Source: Nelumbo lutea
Taxonomy: Eukaryota; Streptophyta; Magnoliopsida; Proteales; Nelumbonaceae
Length of the DNA stretch: 64,000 nucleotides
Assembly: GCA_022828595.1 (NCBI GenBank)
Contig: JAKGHH010000007.1
Location: 61,058,727-61,122,726 of the forward strand
Reading direction: 5' to 3'
How positions within the stretch are numbered: the stretch's first letter is position 1; the number at the start of each line of letters is the position of its first letter. The translations under genes and the position numbers were made by a program. Below the pieces are notes generated by a model, which ran no database searches, was not told the origin of the DNA, and worked only from the letters and a program-made list of their open reading frames with translations. This document shows, one piece after another, positions 11,669 to 26,600 of the stretch.

Positions 11669-14600
11669 GTCCTTGTATGTTAGGCCTAGGGGTGAGCATT
11701 CGGTTTGTTCGGTTAAAAACTGAACCGAAAAAACCGATTTTTTTACAACTGATCTATCATAGGCTAAAACCGAATCGAAATTGGTTGAAACTGATCAAAC
11801 CGAACCAAAATTTTATTTGGTTATTTTGGTTATTTTGGTTAAAAACCAAAATAGAAATCCACCCCCAACCAAAACAGAGAAAGGTGGTTGCAGGATGCAA
11901 CCTCGCTATCTCTATCATCTGGTTGCTGCCATTAGCTCGCTGCCTTGCTTGTCTCACTCTCTTCTTACTTCTGAGTTCTGAGTCTTCTGACTTCTGGTTC
12001 TGGGTTTGAAAGGTGGAGATGAGACTCGAGAGTATGACTGTATGAGACGTTGATTTTTTCCACTCCCTCTCTTGTCCTCTGCCTGCAGTCTTCACTATAG
12101 GCCAATTAGGAGACTTGGAATCTTTGAAAGTTTGAGAGTTTGAGGCTTGGAGCTGGAGGAGTTTGAGGAAGAGAAGAAGAAGACGAAGAGGAGAGGGTTA
12201 GAGTTTAGAGAGTATAGACTAGACTCTATAGAGTAGACTGTAGACTCTCATAGACTAGACTCTAAAGAGTAGAGACTGACGTGCTCAAGAAGGAAAAGAA
12301 GGCCTGAAAAGGTTTTTCTCTTATTCTTTTTAGTTTTCCCTTTTTAGTTAAACTTTATAGTCTTGACATTTAAGTTTCCTTGTATTGGGCTGGGCAGCTT
12401 CCACTTTCTATTAAGTCCTATGCAAGTATGCATTGATCTACGTATCAACTATCGATATTATTAAACAATTTATATAACTTTAAATCGGTTTTTTCGGTTA
12501 ACCGATTTGTGAACCATGACAACCGAAACCGAAAACCGATTTTGCAACCGAAACCAAACCGTAAACCGAAACCAAAATTTTGGTTCGGTTTTTCGGTTTT
12601 AACCGAATTATGCTCACCCCTTGTTAGGCCAGTATGCCAAGATTTCACTTGGTTAACCGGGTGGCCAAATTTCTTTGTTGAAGAGATGGAAGAAGAAGCC
12701 CAAAACAAAGAAGGAGAACTTGCAGCCATGGAAAAAGTGAAACACGTCCTCTTCTTTCAATTCACATAGAGACGCTTGCTAGATGAATACCTCTCTGTTT
12801 GATATGATTTTGTGTCAGGGTGCTGTCTAAAGACACCAGCCATGCAAAAGCCTCTACTCTTGAGGGACTGGATTTCTCCAAATGCCTTTAATCTCTAACC
12901 ATTCAACCCGACTTCTAAGAAGAGCTTTGTAGAAAGATTTCACTGTAAATCTTCCATTTCTGCACTCTTTCGACCATCTCTCATCAGGCCTTTTGACGTT
13001 GATCTCTGCTTCTTGTAATCTGGACTAACTGTATGCATTCTTCCACCTCTCTATCCAGAAAAGGCCTCCTAAACCTTGGAGCCCAAACCACCAAATCCTG
13101 CTTAACTTCATAACATTGTACTATAACAATATTCTTTTCACTTTGATCATAAAGTCTTGGACATATCTCACTGAGCTTTCCCAATTTCCAAACAATCATC
13201 CTCCCAATACCTAATGGTGTTACCCAAACTTATCCTCCGTCCTGTCAAATTGGCCATCAAATAATGAAATTTCATAATAACCTCCCAAACACCCAAAGCA
13301 TAAGATGACGCTACCTCCCTTGAATCCCACCCAAAGATAATAACTCCAAATTTACACTCCACCACCCTTCTCCCAAGAGCTTCTCTCTCAGTCCCAAACC
13401 TCTACTCCCACTTTCCCAATAATGCCTTATTCATCACCCTCACCTTTCTAATGTCCAACCCTCCATCCTTCATTGCCCTGCAGACCCATTCCTGTTAAAC
13501 AAGATGGAACTTTTTAACTTCTGAATTGAAGTTCCATAAAAGCTTCTTCTGAATCCTCTTAATCTCATCTGTACCTATAGATGGAACCTTGAGAATTGAA
13601 AGATAATAAATAGGTAGATTGGAAAGCAGACTCTTTATTAGTGTAATCCTTCCTCCCAAAGATAAATACGTCCCTTTCCACCCTGCTAGCTTTTGATCTA
13701 TTTTTTGTATCACTGGTTGCCAGGCTGAGAGAGCTAAAGCCTTTGCACCAATGGGAACCAAATAAAACAGAATTTCTCCCACCAAACAGTTTGAGAGAGC
13801 TAAAGCCTTTGCACAAAGCCTTTATTAGTGCCTTTGCACATTCTTCAAGACATATATTGGGTATGTTCTCCACTCCTATCATCACACTTTTCTTCAAAAT
13901 TTCAAATTGATTTCAGTCCAGCCAACATTCAAAGCTTTTCAATATTGCCCTTAGATTTAGCAACTTCTCCACTGAAGCATCCATGAAGACTAAAGTGTCA
14001 TCAGCATACTGTAGATGTATAATTGTCAGGTCCCCTCTTCCTCCTTTTTTTGAATCCAACTAATTACAAGCTTTGAATCACCTTCTATTACTAACTTCCT
14101 GATAATCAGCTCTTTAGCCTTTTGGATCCCTTCCATAACAGCCATAGTTTCAGCTCTTAAAGAATCCCCTTCACCAATTGGGCCTGAGAAGAGGGCAATG
14201 GTATTTCCTTCTTCATTCCTGAAAACTCCTCCAATGGAAAAAGGACCTTGATTGCCTTCCCTGCTACCATCAAAGTTAAGTTTTTTTTTTTTTTTGATCA
14301 ATAACAACTTCAGCAATTTTATTAAAATATCATAGTTACAGCAAGGAAGATAAACACCATCAAAGTTAAATTTAATGAAACCACTAGAGGGTGGGGATCA
14401 CAAAGGCCAACCCACCTCCTTAACTGGAGCAGAATCAGCCACCTCCCTCCACTTTCTCATCACCTCAATGCCAGGAACATCTCTAAAAGTATCCAATGAC
14501 CTAACCCAATGGACCGCCTTGATGGTGATAGCTTCAATGACAACTTCTATACTTGTTTTTTGATGGAAGAGTCTTTGATCAGCTTTCTCATCTCCTCCCA

Positions 14601-17600
14601 GATTGTCCAACACATTGCTGCCCTTGTGCATCTCTAAAGTATTCTTCCCCCCTTCTTTGACCAGCTTAGGAAATTAGAAGCAAATAGGCTTTGTACATTA
14701 GGGGGAGGGTTCTGCCACACAACTAATTTGTACAAGGGAAAAGAGCACCAGAAGAAAGAAAGAAATAAAGGATAGTGTACATCAGGGACTACAATAATAA
14801 GGTAGGTACAACATCAGGATTCTCCACACTCCCCCTCAATGTGTAGTCGAGAATCCTGATGTTGTACCTTATTACTGTAGTCCCTGATGTACACTATCCT
14901 TCATTTCTTTCTTTCTTGTATTCTCCTTTTGTCCAATAAGGGATTTTCTATATATGTATATATATTCTTACTCTTTGGGGTGAGGTTGATTCATTCTGGA
15001 TTCACCCCTGGATTCTGGTGTTCTTTTACCTCGTATGGACTAGTTGTGTGACAGAACCCTCCCCCCCATGTACAAAGCCTATTCACTTGTAGAAAGAAGT
15101 TTTTTTGATGAATAATGAGTGAATTTATCAAAAGATTAAGAGCATGAAAGTTCCCAAATTGAGGCACTGCCACTATATTATTCTATTTAATGAAATAAAA
15201 ATAAATATTTGTTGATAAAAAAAGGAGTTGCTGTCTCACAATGTCAAAATCATAATTCAGCCCCATAGAAATTAAAAAACTCTGTTTCTTTCCACCAACT
15301 TGTTATAAGTTGTTGCATCCTTTGTACTTTTCCACTCAATTGTTTCAAGATGATTAATCTCATGCCACTAGGACTTCAGTTAAATAAATAAATTGATACA
15401 GATTTCTCCCATCACTTCAGATATTAAATTCAGTTTTTAACTCATAAGCCCTGGCCACATCAAGAGGCTAAGAATAAGTTTGCTTCATATTATCCCAGAT
15501 ATCCTTGGCTGTCTTTGCCCAAAGATAATTTCTGCTGATATGGAGCTGCATTGAATTGCACATTCAAGTGATCACTATATAATTCTCTTGAACCCATTTT
15601 GCATAAGTGGTGTCTTCCTTGGCTGGCTTCTTAGTGTCACCAGTCATATATCCTAACTTTCTTCTTCCTCCAATGGCCATCATGGTTGATTGAGCCCACT
15701 CCAAGTAGTTTGCCACATCAAACTTAATTGTGGTGATTTAAAAGGGATTGCTTTTTGTAGAGAACACTGATGTGGGCCCCACGGATGTGGGCCCCACTGT
15801 GTTCGTATGACAGCACATGTAACCTTTGTTAGTTATGTTAGTGTTAGTTGGTAGTTATCTTAGACAGCTTATTATTTCAGTTTATTATTTGTTTTATTTG
15901 CCATGTAAGCATTAAGGGCAATTCTGCCATTTCCTACATTTAGTGAACATAACCTATAAATATTAAGAGAGTGGCGGCGGCAGATTCATACGATCTGTCC
16001 CTCCTTTCAAAACCCTTGTGTACTTCTGCTTTCTTCTCCTTTCTTCTCCCTCTTTCTTCTACTTTTCTCAATCCAAAATCTTTTGGAATTCAAGTCTGAC
16101 TGTAGTCTTGATCGACTACTTGGTATCTGAGCCTATCTAGGGTTTCTCATGTGAGTCTAGTCTAGCAGACCACATGAGAACTGTCTAGGGCTGGAAGCTT
16201 ACAAAGGACTATTCGTTGGCTGATTCTTGGAGGTTACCAAAAAAGTTTAGCAACTGTCCGATGACTTGTAGAGGCTTGGAGAGTGTTTTGGTAATTAGGA
16301 AGAATCAAAGAAGGTTAGGGTTCAGGCCACGATTGAAGGTAGCGATCAAAGTTTTCTAGGTAAGTCTTTATTTTTCCCTTGAGATTGCTGTCAATCAAGA
16401 TAGGTTGGACCTATCTAGGAGGAGCGGCCGAACTCTCCTATTTTTTCTCAGAGGTGATAAGTTTTTAGGGTTTGTCATTAACCCTACGGCTAGACTTGAC
16501 TGTGAATTCTTTTGGAAGGTGCGACTGAGCACTGTTTATGTTCTCACAAAGGTTTTCCTAACCCTACGATTAAAACCCCAATTCTGCTTTAGCATTACAG
16601 ATTGCTTTCTCAGTGGTTTTCAGACCTGTTTTGGCTTCCGAGCCTGTTTTGGGGGTGAGACCTGTTATCGGGCTGCTTATATTCTGATTGCCGATTGGTT
16701 TCAGATCAGATCTGAAATGATTTCATACAGATTTCTGATTGTTTAAGTGTTGCTTTCTATTACAGTAACCCTAATAGTTCTTGACTACTGATTCTTAACT
16801 AAGAATGGAGTTCAAAAATCAGGGAGAAGGTGTTTTTGGGAACAACAGTTCTAGTAGTATGTCTAAGATTGCGTTTCAGATTACAACTGTGAGATTTGAC
16901 GGATCCAATTATTTGGAATGGGCTCAATCAGCCATGATGACTATTGGGGGAAGGGGAAAATTTAGCTACCTATTGGGAGATGTGAAAGAACCTTCCAAGG
17001 AGGACCCAATGTATACCAAGTGGGTTCAGAAGAACTACTTGGTTATGACATGGTTGTGCAACTCTATGCAGCCACATATCAGCCGAAATTACTTGTGGGC
17101 AAAGACAGCCAAGGAGATATGGGATGTCATGAAAGAGACCTACTCCGAACCCCTTAATGTTGTTAGAGCCTATGAACTGAAGTGTGAAATTGACCATCTG
17201 GAGACTCTTGAGTGGGAAACCGGTCTTTGTTTATTTCTCTACCTTGAAATCTCTGTGGTATGAAATTGACCATCTGGAGACTCTTGAGTGGGAAAGTCCA
17301 AAAGATGCACAGACCCATAGAAAGCAAGTCGAGACCAATAGGATGTTTGAATTTCTGGCTGGCCTAAATTCAGATTATGACATTGTGAGACAGTAGATAC
17401 TGACAAGAGATAGTGTGACCCTATCTCAAGCCTATTCTCTGGTGCATAGTGAAGAGACCAGGAGAAAGGTTATGATGCAACATCAGCCCTGCCCCCCCAG
17501 CCCTGGCAGCAGTTAAACCTAAGTTTGGGGGTGATACAGAAAGGGGCATGAAGAAGGAAGATAAATGGGACCTAGTATGTGAACATTGCAAGAAACTCAA

Positions 17601-20600
17601 GCATACGAAAGATACATGTTGGAAGTTGCACCCTCATTTAGTCCTAGCAAAATTGAGGAATAAAAGGGGTAATGCTCATGTGGTTGTGAATACTGATTCT
17701 GCATCCTCGTCGGGCACAAAAGGCACGCCCCTAGATACCTTAGCTGTTGTTCGAGTTGCCCTAATACAGTTGAAAAAGGAGATTGGGAATTCAGCTCAAT
17801 CATCTCAGTCACCATCGGCCCCTGCCACATCAGCATTTGCCCATTCAAGTACTCGGGCCTCAGCTTACCATGCTTCAGCTCCAAGTAACACTGAACATTG
17901 TTGGGTAATAGACTCAGGTGCATCTGACCATATGACTAGCTTGCCATCACTGTTCACTACTCACTACTTATCTTCTGGTAGAGATAAAGTATCCATTGCT
18001 GATGGCTCTCTTGTTCCCATTTCTGGCAAGGGTGGCATCAAGTTATCTGATACTATCTCTTTATCCTCAATCTTGCATGTTCCTAAACTTGATACTAATT
18101 TGCTTTCAGTCAGTAGTATTACAAAACATCATAACTGTTCAATAACCTTTTTCCCTGACCGATGTGTTTTTCAAGACTTGGAGACGAGGAAGGTGATTGG
18201 GACTGGCCGTGAGACGAATGGGATCTATCTACTTGGAGAGAGTTCTCATTAGAAAGAGCCTGTGGATAAGAAGTCTTTTGTCTCTCAGTCTGTGAGTCCG
18301 GTTATGCTCTGGCATAACCGGTTAGGTCATTTATCTTTTCGGTCTTTGAAGAGTCTGTTTCCTACTTTGTTTGAGTCTGTTGAGATGTGAGAGTTGTGAG
18401 CTTGCCAAACATTGTAGAACATCTTATTCCTTGAGTAATAAAAGAAGTAGTAATTATTTTTATATTGTGCACACCGATGTTTGGGGCCCGTATCACATCC
18501 CTTCTATGGGTGGGTACAGGTATTTTCTGTTGTTTGTTGATGACCATACCCGTTTTTCTTAGGTCTACCTTATGCGTTCTCGAGATGAGGTTCCTGCTCT
18601 GACCTAAAACTTTCATCAGATGATTTTAACCCAGTTTGGGGTCAAAATCAAAGTCCTCTGATCTGATAATGCAAAAGAATACTTTGCCAAGCCACTGGCC
18701 TCTTATCTACTCAATCATGGGGTTATTCACCAGAGCACTTGTCCTCATACACCACAGTAGAATGGGATTGCCGAGAGGAAGAATAGGCACATTTTGGAGG
18801 TGGCTAGAAGCATTATGTTTACCTCCAATGTGCCTATCCATTTCTAGGGTGATGCTATCCTCACGGCAGTGTATCTCATTAATCGGGTTCCTTCACGGGT
18901 TCTTGATATGAAGCCTCCGTTTACCCTTCTATACCCAGACGAGGAGTTGTTTATTGTTCCTCTTAAAACCTTTGGTTGTACTTGTTTTGTTCAGCTTCTT
19001 GGAGCTCATCATTCCAAATTTGACCCTAAGGCCTCCAAATGCATTTTTCTCGGTTATGCACAAACTCAAAAGGGTTATTGCTGCTATGATCCTGTTTCAG
19101 GGAGGAGATTTGTCTCGATGGATGTCACCTTCTTTGAGGAGGCACCCTATTATCCTAGGGTTTCTCCTTTGGGGGAGAGTGGTGAGAATTTGGGTCTTTT
19201 TCCTCAGGGGGAGCGCAGTGAGAGTGGGGTTAACTCATCTGAGGTTGTTCCTTTACCCATTCCATTGAGTGATCAAGGCTGTAATGGTGAGGGTTGTCAG
19301 AGGGATCAGGAGTTGAAAGTCTATCACAGGCGATGCAGGCAGGTTGATCTCGGTATCAGCAGTCCAAGCTAGCCCCAGTTCCTTCTGCGGATCCAAATCC
19401 AGGTACTACAGTCCCAAGGCCCACTGAGATACCTTCCATTGTTGTTACTTCCCCTCCTTCTGATGACCTTGACCTCCCTATTGCGGTCCGTAAAGGGAAA
19501 CGGCGTTGCACCACATCCACAACTCATTGTATTTCCCAGTTTCTATCCTATGATCGCCTGTCTCCCTCTTACAGGTCCTTTCTCACTTCCATTGCTGATA
19601 TCCCTATCCCCAGAATAGTGCAAGAAGCTTTATCAGTTCCAGAGTGGAAAGATGCAATGAAAGTTGAAATGAATGCCCTTTTGAAAAATAATACTTGGGA
19701 GCTAGTTGACCTACCCAAAGGAAAGAAACCAATTGGATGTAGATGGGTATTTAATGCTGATGGCCCCATTGAAAGGTACAAAGCCCGGTTTGTTGCGAAA
19801 GGGTTTACTCAGACTTATGGTATAGACAACTTGGAGACTTTTGCTCCAATAGCCAAGATGACCACTATTCGAGTTCTATTACCCCTTGCAGCAAGTTACT
19901 CTTGGCCCTTGTTCCAGATGGAAGTTAAAAATGCCTTTTTGAATGGAGACTTATAGGAAGAGGTCTACATGCAGTTGCCCCCTGGATTCTAAGATACAAA
20001 GACAGGTAAGAAGGTTTGCCGACTGAATAAGGCATTGTATGGATTAAAACAATCCCTTAGAGCTTCGTTTGATAGATTCAGACTAGCCCTTGGAAAATTC
20101 GGCTATGTACAGGCCCAGTCAGTTCATACACTGTTCGTTAAAAGAGTGAACTCTTCTTTGACCTTGCTTGCTGTATATGTGGATGATATTGTAGTGACAG
20201 GGAATAATAATAGTGAGATCGAGTCCCTCAAACAGCTCCTTCATTAAGAGTTTGAGGTGAAAGATCTTGGTGCACTGTGATATTTTTTGGGTATTGAAGT
20301 TGCTAGATCTAAACAGGGGACCTTTATTTCTCAAAGGAAGTATGTTCTAGATCTGTTGGAGGAAACTAGAAAGTTAGGTGTCAAGCCTGCCGATACACCC
20401 ATTGAACAGAATCACAAGATCAATGCAGAGAGTGGAGAGCCTCTCGAAAACAAAGTTATGTTCCAACGATTGGTTGGAAAGCTCATATATCTCTACCTCA
20501 CACGGCCAGCATGAATTATGCAGTCAATACATGCATTCCCCCAGAACTACACATCTTCTTGCAGCTGAGAGAATATTATCATACTTGAAGAGATGCCCAG

Positions 20601-23600
20601 GTAGAGGTATATTGTTCAAGAACAATAATCATATGAAGGTGGAGGTCTATACAGATGCTGATTGGGCTTGGAGTACTGATGACAGGAGGTCTACCTCTAA
20701 ATATTGTGCCCTTGTAGGAGGTAAATTTGTCTCTTGGATGAATAAGAAACAAAGTGTTGTTTCCCGCTCTAGTGCTGAAGCTGAATACAGGTCAATGGTT
20801 AACGGAGTGGCTGAATTCCTATGGCTGAATTCACTACTTGAAGAGTTGGGTATTGATTGATTATGAGAAGCCCTTGATGCTGTATTGTGATAATCAGGCG
20901 GCTATTAATATAACTCACAATCCGGTGCAGCATGACAAAACTAAGCATATCGAAGTTGATCGACATTTTGTCAAAGAAAGGGTCTCATCGCAAGAAGTGT
21001 GTCTCCCGTATATCACCTCCGACATGCAGCTTGCAAATCTTCTCACCAAGGCTGTTCCAAGGAAGAAGTTAGAGGCAGACCTATTCAAGTTGGGAATGAC
21101 AAATATCTATTCCCAACTTGAGGGGGAGTGTAGAGAACACTAATGTGGGCCCCACGGCTGTGGTCCCCACTGTGTTTGTATGACAACACATGTAACCTTT
21201 GTTAGTTATGTCAATGTTAGTTGGTAGTTATCTTAGACAGCTTGTTATTTCAGTTTATTATTTGTTTTATTTGCCATGTAAGCATTAAGGGCAATTCTGC
21301 CCTTTCCTACATTTAGTGAACATAACCTATAAATATTAAGAAAGTGGCGGTGGCAGATTCATTCGATCTGTCCCTCCTTTCAAAACCCTTGTGTACTTCT
21401 GCTTTCTTCTCCCTCTTTCTTCTACTTTTCTCAATCCGAAATCTTTTGGAATTCAAGACTGACTGTAGTCTTGATCCCCCTACAAGGCCTTTTTCAACAG
21501 ATTTTTGTTCATTCCCAATAGTCTCAGTAGAAACCACTATTTGCTGATTTGGTCAAGCTTCTTGTGGAAGGAAGAGGTGAAAGCTGTAGATTTTAGCAAT
21601 AGAAGAGGAAAGGAAAGAAGGGAGAAGAAGGTCAACTAGGATTGTCTATCATAACCCTAGCCGCCAGCCCCTCATTCTATTTATATTTAACTTAAATATG
21701 AGATATTACAAAGATGCCCTTAGTAGGGCAGCAACTCAAACTAAATAGTTACAGCTCTTTTAAAAATAAAAACTAATGGGCCCAAGGCCCAACAACTTCT
21801 TAATTTAAAAGAAAATAAACTAAACACAAATCGGCCCATTCAACACTCCCCCTCAAGTTGGGAGTAGATGTCACACATCCCCAACTCGCGTAGATCATGC
21901 TCCAACTTATTCTTTGCAATACCTTTTGTGAGAACATCAGCAAGCTACAGATCAGAAGAAATGTATGGAAGACAAACTTCTCCAGAAGTTACATTTTCTC
22001 TAATAAAATGTCTATCTACTTCAATGTGCTTAGTTCGGTCATGCTCGACTATATTATGGGCAATATTAATTGTTGCCTGGTTATCACAGTATAGCATCAT
22101 AGATTCTTCTGCCTGTACACCGATTTCTTCTAACAGAGAACGGATCTAGAGAAGTTCTGAAACTCCATGTGCCATGGCCCTATATTCGACTTTTGCACTT
22201 GATCTTGCCACAACTGTTTGTTTTTTACTCTTCCATGAGACTAGGTTACCCCCAACTAGTGTGCACACTCCTGAAGTTGATCTTCTATCATCAAGGCATC
22301 CTGCCCAATCCACATCTGTATAAGCCTCTAGCTTCAACTGTCCATGATCAGTAAACAATATGCCTCTGCATGGATGTCCCTTCAAATAAATAAGGATCCT
22401 GTCAACTGCCTTCCAGTGCTGGTCTCGTGGAGCATGCATGTATTGACTCACTACGCTTAATGCATAGGAGATGTACTGTCTTGTAATACACAAGAATGTT
22501 AGACAACCCACAATTCTTTGGTAACACCCAAGGTCCTTTACCGGTTCACCTTTTGATGCACTGATTCTATGGTTCTGATCAATGGGAGTGCTAGCTGCCT
22601 TTGTTCCAAGCTTCCCTGTCTCTTGGAGAAGGTCAAAGACATACTTCCTTTGAGAGATAAAAATTCAATGTTTCGATCTTGCAACTTCGATGCCTAAGAA
22701 GTATCTCAGATCTCCAAGATCCTTAATCTCAAATTCCTAATGCAGATTCCTCTTCAGACTATCAATATTATCCACATAAATAATCAGGATTGACACCAAA
22801 GATCCCCTGCGCTTCACAAACAAGGTGTGATCAGATTGAGTTTGAGTGTAGCCAAAAACAATAAGGGCCTTTTTGAATCTGTCAAACCATGCTCTGGGAG
22901 ATTGTTTCAAGCCATATTGTGACTTCTTTAGCTTGCATACCTTTCCCTTTTCAACATTATCATAAAAACCAGTTGGAAGATCCATATACACCTCTTCTTG
23001 CAGATCCCTATTTAGGAAAGCATTCTTCACATCTAGTTGAAACAAGGGCCAAGAGTATGAGACAGCAAGAGAAAGGAGTATCCGAACAGAGGTCATCTTT
23101 GCAACTGGTGCAAATGTCTCTAGATAATCAATGCCATAGGTTTGTATGTACCCTTTCGCAACAAGTCTTGCCTTGTACCTCTCTATACTTCCATCTGCCT
23201 TATACTTTACTGTGTAAACCCATCTGCATCCAACTGTCTCATTGCCTTCTGGTAGGTCCACAATCTCCCATGTTTGATTCTTAATCAAAGCCTCCATCTC
23301 TTCCTGCATAATTGTCTTCCACTCAGGTTTGGAGAGAGCCTCATTAACACCATTGGGTATAGAATCAAGAGAAGAGAGAAAAACACGGTAGGAAGGAGAA
23401 AGTCCACTATAGTGTTGGAAAACGTGGGGTTAGTGGTTCAGATCTGAAGATAGAATTGTATATATTCCTAGGATTGTGGAAGGATTGATTTAGAAAGTTT
23501 TTCTTTCAATTTTTGTACTTTATATTTTCTCTTCTTTTTATTTTTTCTTCTTTCTATTTTCTTTTCTTTCTATTTCTTTTCTTTCTTTCTATTTATTGCA

Positions 23601-26600
23601 GCAGCTTACTGTATAAATATGCCAATTGGCAATAGAATGAAACATATCAGTATTCTACCATTCCAAAACATGGTATCAGAGCTCTAGGTTTGTCAACCTT
23701 GAGATTTTTTTAGGCCTTCATTGCCAGTTTTTTGTGTTGTTCTCTTCTGGCCTTCAGTGTTGATCTGTAACCAGAAGTGTTCCTTTATTCTCCTTTCCTG
23801 TTGGCCTTATTTTTCCTCCATTAACAATGTCCGACATGACTGCAACAAGTGCTCCCGTCCAAACCGATGAAGGAGCAACAAATTCTCATCCTCACACTGG
23901 TGATTTGCAGAATATTCAGGCAACATATAGACTGAATGGCCAGAATTACTTGAAGTGGTCACAACTAGTGCGTACCTATTTGAAGGGAAAAGGAAAAATT
24001 AGTCACCTCCTTGGAACAGGACCAAGGTTGGGCGAGCCAAATTTTGATGCTTGGGACGAAGAGGACTCCATGATTATGTCATGGTTGTGGAGTTCAATGA
24101 CACCCGAGATCAGTGATACTTGTATGTTTCTTCCCTCTGCAAAGGCTATTTGGGATGCTGTCCGACAAACCTATTCCAAAGCCCATGACGCTGCTCGTGT
24201 CTATGAGGTCAAAGTGAAGACTGTGGCGGCCAAACAAGGGAGCAGGAGTGTTACAGAGTATGCAAATCTGCTGCAAAATTTATGGCATGAGCTTGATCAT
24301 TATCGGGTTCTTGAGACAAAGTGCGCAAATGATGCTGTGATCTTGAAGAATTTTATTGAAAGAGATAGGGTGTATGATTTTTTGGTCGGACTGAATGCTG
24401 AATTTGATCAGGTCCGAATACAAATTCTTGGCAAAGAAGAAGTGCCTCCATTGAATGAAGTCATAGCCCTTGTCAGAGCTGAGGAAAGCTGCCGTGGAAT
24501 CATGCTTGAGCCTAAAGATCCCGAAGGCTCAGCCATGGTGGCAAGGGGAGGAAGTTACAGTGGTTCAAAGGGTGAGAATAATCACAACTTGGCTCGTGAC
24601 ACAACCACCCGTGACTCTAACGATAACCTCTGGTGCACCTATTGCAGGAAGCCTAGACACACGAAAGATCGATGTTGGAAACTTCATGGGAAACCTCTCA
24701 CATCCAGCAAGGAATGGGGAAATCGAGGAGTTTCAAAAGGAGTTCAACAGGCCCATAATGTCTCCACAACCCCGTAGCAAGAACACTCAAATTAGGGACC
24801 GTTTAATGATGAAGAAATTGAAAGGCTAAGGAGCTTCCTAAAATCCTTGAAACCAGGAAGTGGTTATGCCTCTCTTGCTCTCTCAGGTGAGTCTTTATCT
24901 CTAGGATTACATGCCTCAGCTAGTGTTTTTCCATGGATTCTTGATTCTGGAGCTACTAACCACATGACACCCTCTTCACTACATTTTCTCACCTATACAC
25001 CCTGCCCTAGTAATAGAAAAATTTCTGTTGCTAATGGTTCTTTCACCACAGTGGCAGGGATTGGGAATATTCAAATTATTCCATCCCTATTGCTTAAAAG
25101 TGTGCTTCATGTTCCTAAGTTATCCACTAGCCTTATCTCTATACATAAACTCACCCAGGATGTGAACTGCAATGTTGTGTTCTTCCCTTCTTACTGTGTA
25201 TTTCAGGACCAGGTTTCGGGGAAGAAGATTGGGCTTGCTAAGGAGAGAGATGGACTCTACTACTTTGAAGCAACCAGCAAATCATCTTACACTGTTATGC
25301 ATGTCACACACGTGTCATTCTTATCTACCTCCAATAAAGATTTAATTTGGCATTATCATTTCCGTTTTGGTCATCCTTCATTTCCTATTTTAAAAACAAT
25401 GCTTCCTTCCTTGTTTAAAGGAATTGATGTTGAAACCCTTCATTGTGATGTTTGTGAACTTGCTAAGCACAAAAGGGTTTCTTTCCCAATCAGCAATAAA
25501 AGATCTTCAACTCCTTTTTATTTGATTCATTCGGATATATGGGGCCCTTCTCAAATTCCCAACATTACTGGTTCCAGATGGTTCGTCACCTTTATTGATG
25601 ATTGCACTAGGGTCACATGGATTTTTCTTCTTAAGTCTAAATCTGATGTGGGTACGATTCTTCCCAACTTTCATAACATGGTCCAAACTCAGTTTGGTGT
25701 GAGAATTAAAAGGTTTCGATCTGATAATGCTACAGATTATTTTAATCAGAATTTGTCCCCATTTTTTCAGAAAGAAGGCATTGTGCATGAATCCTCCTGT
25801 GTTAACACTCCCCAATAGAATGGGGTACACTCCCCAACAGAATGGGATAGCTGAGAGAAAAAATGGCCATCTTTTGCAAACCACCCAAGCCTTTCTCTTT
25901 CAAAATCAGGTGCTAAAACAATATTGCGGGGAAGCTGTCCTTACTGCTGCCTACACCATAAATAGACTACCATCTAAAGTTCTTGACAACCGAAGCCCAA
26001 TACAAGTCCTTTCTCAATTTTACCCTGATATTCGAGCCTCAAATAATCTCACACCAAGAATTTTCGGCTGCACTGCCTTTGTTCATGTCCATAATAAGGG
26101 AAAATTAGACCCACGAGCAATCAGGTGTGTCTTCTTGGGATATTCCCCAACTCAAAAAGGTTATAAATGTTATCTTCCAGCCACCAGAAAATTCTACACC
26201 TCCATCGATGTCACATTTGAGGAAGGAAAATCTTTTTTCACTTAACCTTATCTTCAGGGGGTGCCCTCATTAATGGATGATAAGGCCTCAGATCTATTCT
26301 CCCTAGATGTATTACCCTCCTCACAGACATTCAATCGTCAAGAATCACATCCCTCTGAGTCACATTCCTCTGAGCCCCACATTCCCGAGTCTCAACAAGA
26401 GTCAAACAACCCGACCATTGAACCAATTCAAACACTGTTAACCCCACGAATGATGTGCATGATAATGTGAGATATATGCAGGTTTACTCTAGGAGGAAAA
26501 ATCCAGATCCTCAACCTGTGCAAGTCCAAGATTCAACTCCTAATCCTAGAACTGAGGGATGCTCAGAATCTGAACCTACACCTTCACAGTTTGAGTATGA

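Larger units (their letters stand above)
15756..21484 (+). mobile_element. Copia-1, full-length degraded Ty1/copia element
   Basis: Two LTRs (15756-16119 and 21129-21484) begin TGTAGAGAACAC and differ at roughly a dozen positions plus a 10-bp indel by eye. A PBS for initiator tRNA-Met (16121-16131, TGGTATCTGAGC with one mismatch) follows the 5' LTR and a polypurine tract (21117-21128) precedes the 3' LTR. Internal order is gag, protease, integrase, RT, RNase H, so Ty1/copia. It interrupts the gag of copia-0. I could not identify a target duplication; the 3' LTR end looks altered. Confidence 0.9.

Noticed and set aside
15751..21489. Target site duplication for copia-1
   Set aside because: CTTTT on the left has no partner at the right end, where the LTR terminus is altered.
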